NCBI RefSeq assembly: GCF_003182275.1
Contig: NZ_QGTR01000003.1
Location: 496,001-560,000, forward strand
Reading direction: 5' to 3'
DNA length: 64,000 bases
From: Hoeflea marina
GTDB taxonomy: Bacteria; Pseudomonadota; Alphaproteobacteria; Rhizobiales; Rhizobiaceae
Under the pieces are notes generated by a model that was not told where the DNA came from, did not search any database, and saw only the letters and a list, made by a program, of their open reading frames with translations. Positions 62,799 through 64,000 of this stretch are shown here, one piece after another (position 1 is the first letter of the stretch; each line of letters starts with the position of its first letter). Made by a program: the position numbers and the translations under genes.

Positions 62799-63998
62799 AT
62801 GGTCTATCTCACAATCTGCATCCCGACGCGCAACCGGCAGCGCTATGCCATCGAGGCCATCAAGGCGGTATCCGCCTGCGATCAGGCCGACTTCGAGGTG
62901 ATCGTAGCCGACAATTCCGATGATCCGGCGCCGCTGCGGGATTTCTTCGCGGGCTTCGGCGATTCCCGCTTCCGCCTCATCGGGCCCGCGGACCGGGTTC
63001 TCTCCATGGTCGACAACTGGGAGCGGACGATGGCGGAGGTCGGCGGCCGATGGGTCAGCTTCATCGGCGACGATGACCACATCGACCCGCGCGTGGTGCG
63101 GCTGCTGCGCCGCTACGAGCGCGAATACAAGGACGTCGATGCCGTCGGCTGGTCGCGCATCCACTACAACTGGCCCGACAACCGTCTCCACGCCACGCTG
63201 GCGGTCGTCCCCTGCGAACACGACACCTATGTCGCCTCCAAGCCGAAGCTGCAGGACCGGCTGTTCACCTGGTCCGAGCGGCACAAGCGGCCGTCCTGCG
63301 GCTTCGGCATCTATCACGGCGCCGTGCGCCGGTCGCTGATGGAGAAGATCAAGCGCAAGTGCGGCGGCCGCTACTTCGAGCACCCCACGGTCGATTTCGA
63401 CAACAGCTGCAAGACCATTCACCTGGCCCGGCAGCTGATCTACTGCCAGCGGCCATTCTCTGTGCTCGGCGCGTGCGTGGCCTCCAACTCGGCCAGCACC
63501 CAGTCGCTGGAGGCCATGAAGAAGCTGGTGGTCGACTTCTACAGCGACCTGGGCTCCGGCATGCAGATCCAGGAGGACGACTTTCCGTTCTCGCCAAAGC
63601 TTCCGGGCCTTGCGGTGATCTCGGCGATCGCCGCGACCAGTTGGTGGTACTGCCGCACATACGGTGTGGACAACACGGGCTTTCAGGAGAATTTCGCCCA
63701 TGCCGCCGTGCACGAATGCCTGTCGTCGCGGACGCTGGAGGAGTACCAGATCAAGGTGGAGGGCCTGCGCAGCGGCTTTGCCGCCTGGCAGGGCGGCGCC
63801 TGGGCCAGGCATTTCAATCCGCCGCCGTTCACCCCGCCGCAGTCCTTCAACCAGCTCTGCGGCGTGCACAAGGATTCGATCTATATCCGCGAAAGCGGAC
63901 TCGAAGCCGCCACGCCGGGCGAGTTCTACGATTTCGCCGAGAGCTTCATCATGCCGGTCGAGCATGTGGTCTCGGCGAGACGGGCATTTGCCGCATGA
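62799..63998 (+). CDS. Family 2 glycosyltransferase, paralogue A'
   Basis: Predicted 399-residue protein closely related to the one at 55838 over its whole length. It has TICIPTRNRQRYAIEAIK, VIVADNSDDPAPLRD, the metal motif GDDDH (90-94), PSCGFGIYHGAVRRSLMEKI and a conserved end (IMPVEHVV). ATG 62799 has GGAG eight bases ahead. Its stop overlaps an ATG at 63995 (ATGA), the same arrangement as between paralogues A and B. Confidence 0.86.
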   Translation: MVYLTICIPTRNRQRYAIEAIKAVSACDQADFEVIVADNSDDPAPLRDFFAGFGDSRFRLIGPADRVLSMVDNWERTMAEVGGRWVSFIGDDDHIDPRVVRLLRRYEREYKDVDAVGWSRIHYNWPDNRLHATLAVVPCEHDTYVASKPKLQDRLFTWSERHKRPSCGFGIYHGAVRRSLMEKIKRKCGGRYFEHPTVDFDNSCKTIHLARQLIYCQRPFSVLGACVASNSASTQSLEAMKKLVVDFYSDLGSGMQIQEDDFPFSPKLPGLAVISAIAATSWWYCRTYGVDNTGFQENFAHAAVHECLSSRTLEEYQIKVEGLRSGFAAWQGGAWARHFNPPPFTPPQSFNQLCGVHKDSIYIRESGLEAATPGEFYDFAESFIMPVEHVVSARRAFAA

Positions 63999-64000
63999 CG
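63995..64000 (+). CDS. Start of the next gene, probably another paralogue B
   Basis: Only ATGACG lies inside the window. The four-base overlap with the preceding gene and the identical first two codons (Met-Thr) to paralogue B at 57043 suggest that the A-B gene pair is repeated. This is an inference from six bases plus context. Confidence 0.3.

Overview
This window is GC-rich, densely coded DNA that reads like a chromosomal or megaplasmid segment of an alphaproteobacterium, most likely in the Hyphomicrobiales (Rhizobiales). The evidence is the very large share of ABC and TRAP uptake systems, each with its own regulator and catabolic enzymes, a GGAAC-N16-CGTT (EcfG-type) promoter in front of a large catalase gene, a PhaR-like box in front of a PHB-depolymerase-family gene, and the protein families seen. 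The species cannot be named from the sequence. I see no rRNA, tRNA, CRISPR array, insertion sequence or phage genes.

Layout. (1) Positions 1-7076, plus strand: end of an operon with two sugar ABC permeases, a zinc alcohol dehydrogenase, the ABC ATPase, a succinate-semialdehyde-dehydrogenase-like enzyme, a PfkB kinase resembling E. coli YihV (sulfofructose kinase), and a LacD/YihT-like aldolase. This is a candidate sulfoglycolytic (sulfo-EMP-type) cluster that would end in sulfolactate. (2) 7328-13270: NTF2/SnoaL-like protein and TetR regulator (minus), divergent from a polyamine-type ABC transporter operon ending in a metallo-beta-lactamase-fold hydrolase. (3) 13374-15408: PHB-depolymerase-family esterase and an SDR. 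(4) 15460-22641, minus: second polyamine-type ABC transporter, copper amine oxidase and LuxR-type regulator, which together form an amine uptake and oxidation unit. (5) 22878-23774: alpha/beta hydrolase. (6) 23781-30951: LacI regulator divergent from a TRAP transporter, a VOC protein, a RuBisCO-like protein and a four-carbon acid-sugar kinase, a candidate branched acid-sugar pathway. (7) 30997-37017: LysR regulator divergent from a class III CoA-transferase, an HMG-CoA-lyase-like enzyme and a second TRAP transporter, a candidate C5/C6 dicarboxylic hydroxy-acid pathway. (8) 37205-39316: catalase KatE. (9) 39491-50739: LysR regulator, two tandem FAD oxidoreductases, an SDR, a five-gene oligopeptide-type ABC transporter and a convergent DadA-like FAD oxidoreductase. 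(10) 50971-53912: UvrD-like helicase and a single-domain response regulator. (11) 54015-64000: a glycan-type cluster with duplicated family-2 glycosyltransferases, two FkbM methyltransferases, a CmcI-family protein, an NDP-sugar epimerase, a radical SAM/SPASM protein and a GT4-like glycosyltransferase. It runs off the right edge.

Most of the window thus follows one plan: regulator, high-affinity uptake system and a few dedicated enzymes. All three ABC operons in which the binding-protein gene is visible carry a strong GC hairpin just after that gene. The two most promising leads for undescribed biology are the sulfosugar-like kinase/aldolase/dehydrogenase set at the left edge and the RuBisCO-like/kinase/VOC/TRAP set at 23.8-31 kb. 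The duplicated glycosyltransferase pair with a degenerate metal-binding motif at the right edge is a third.
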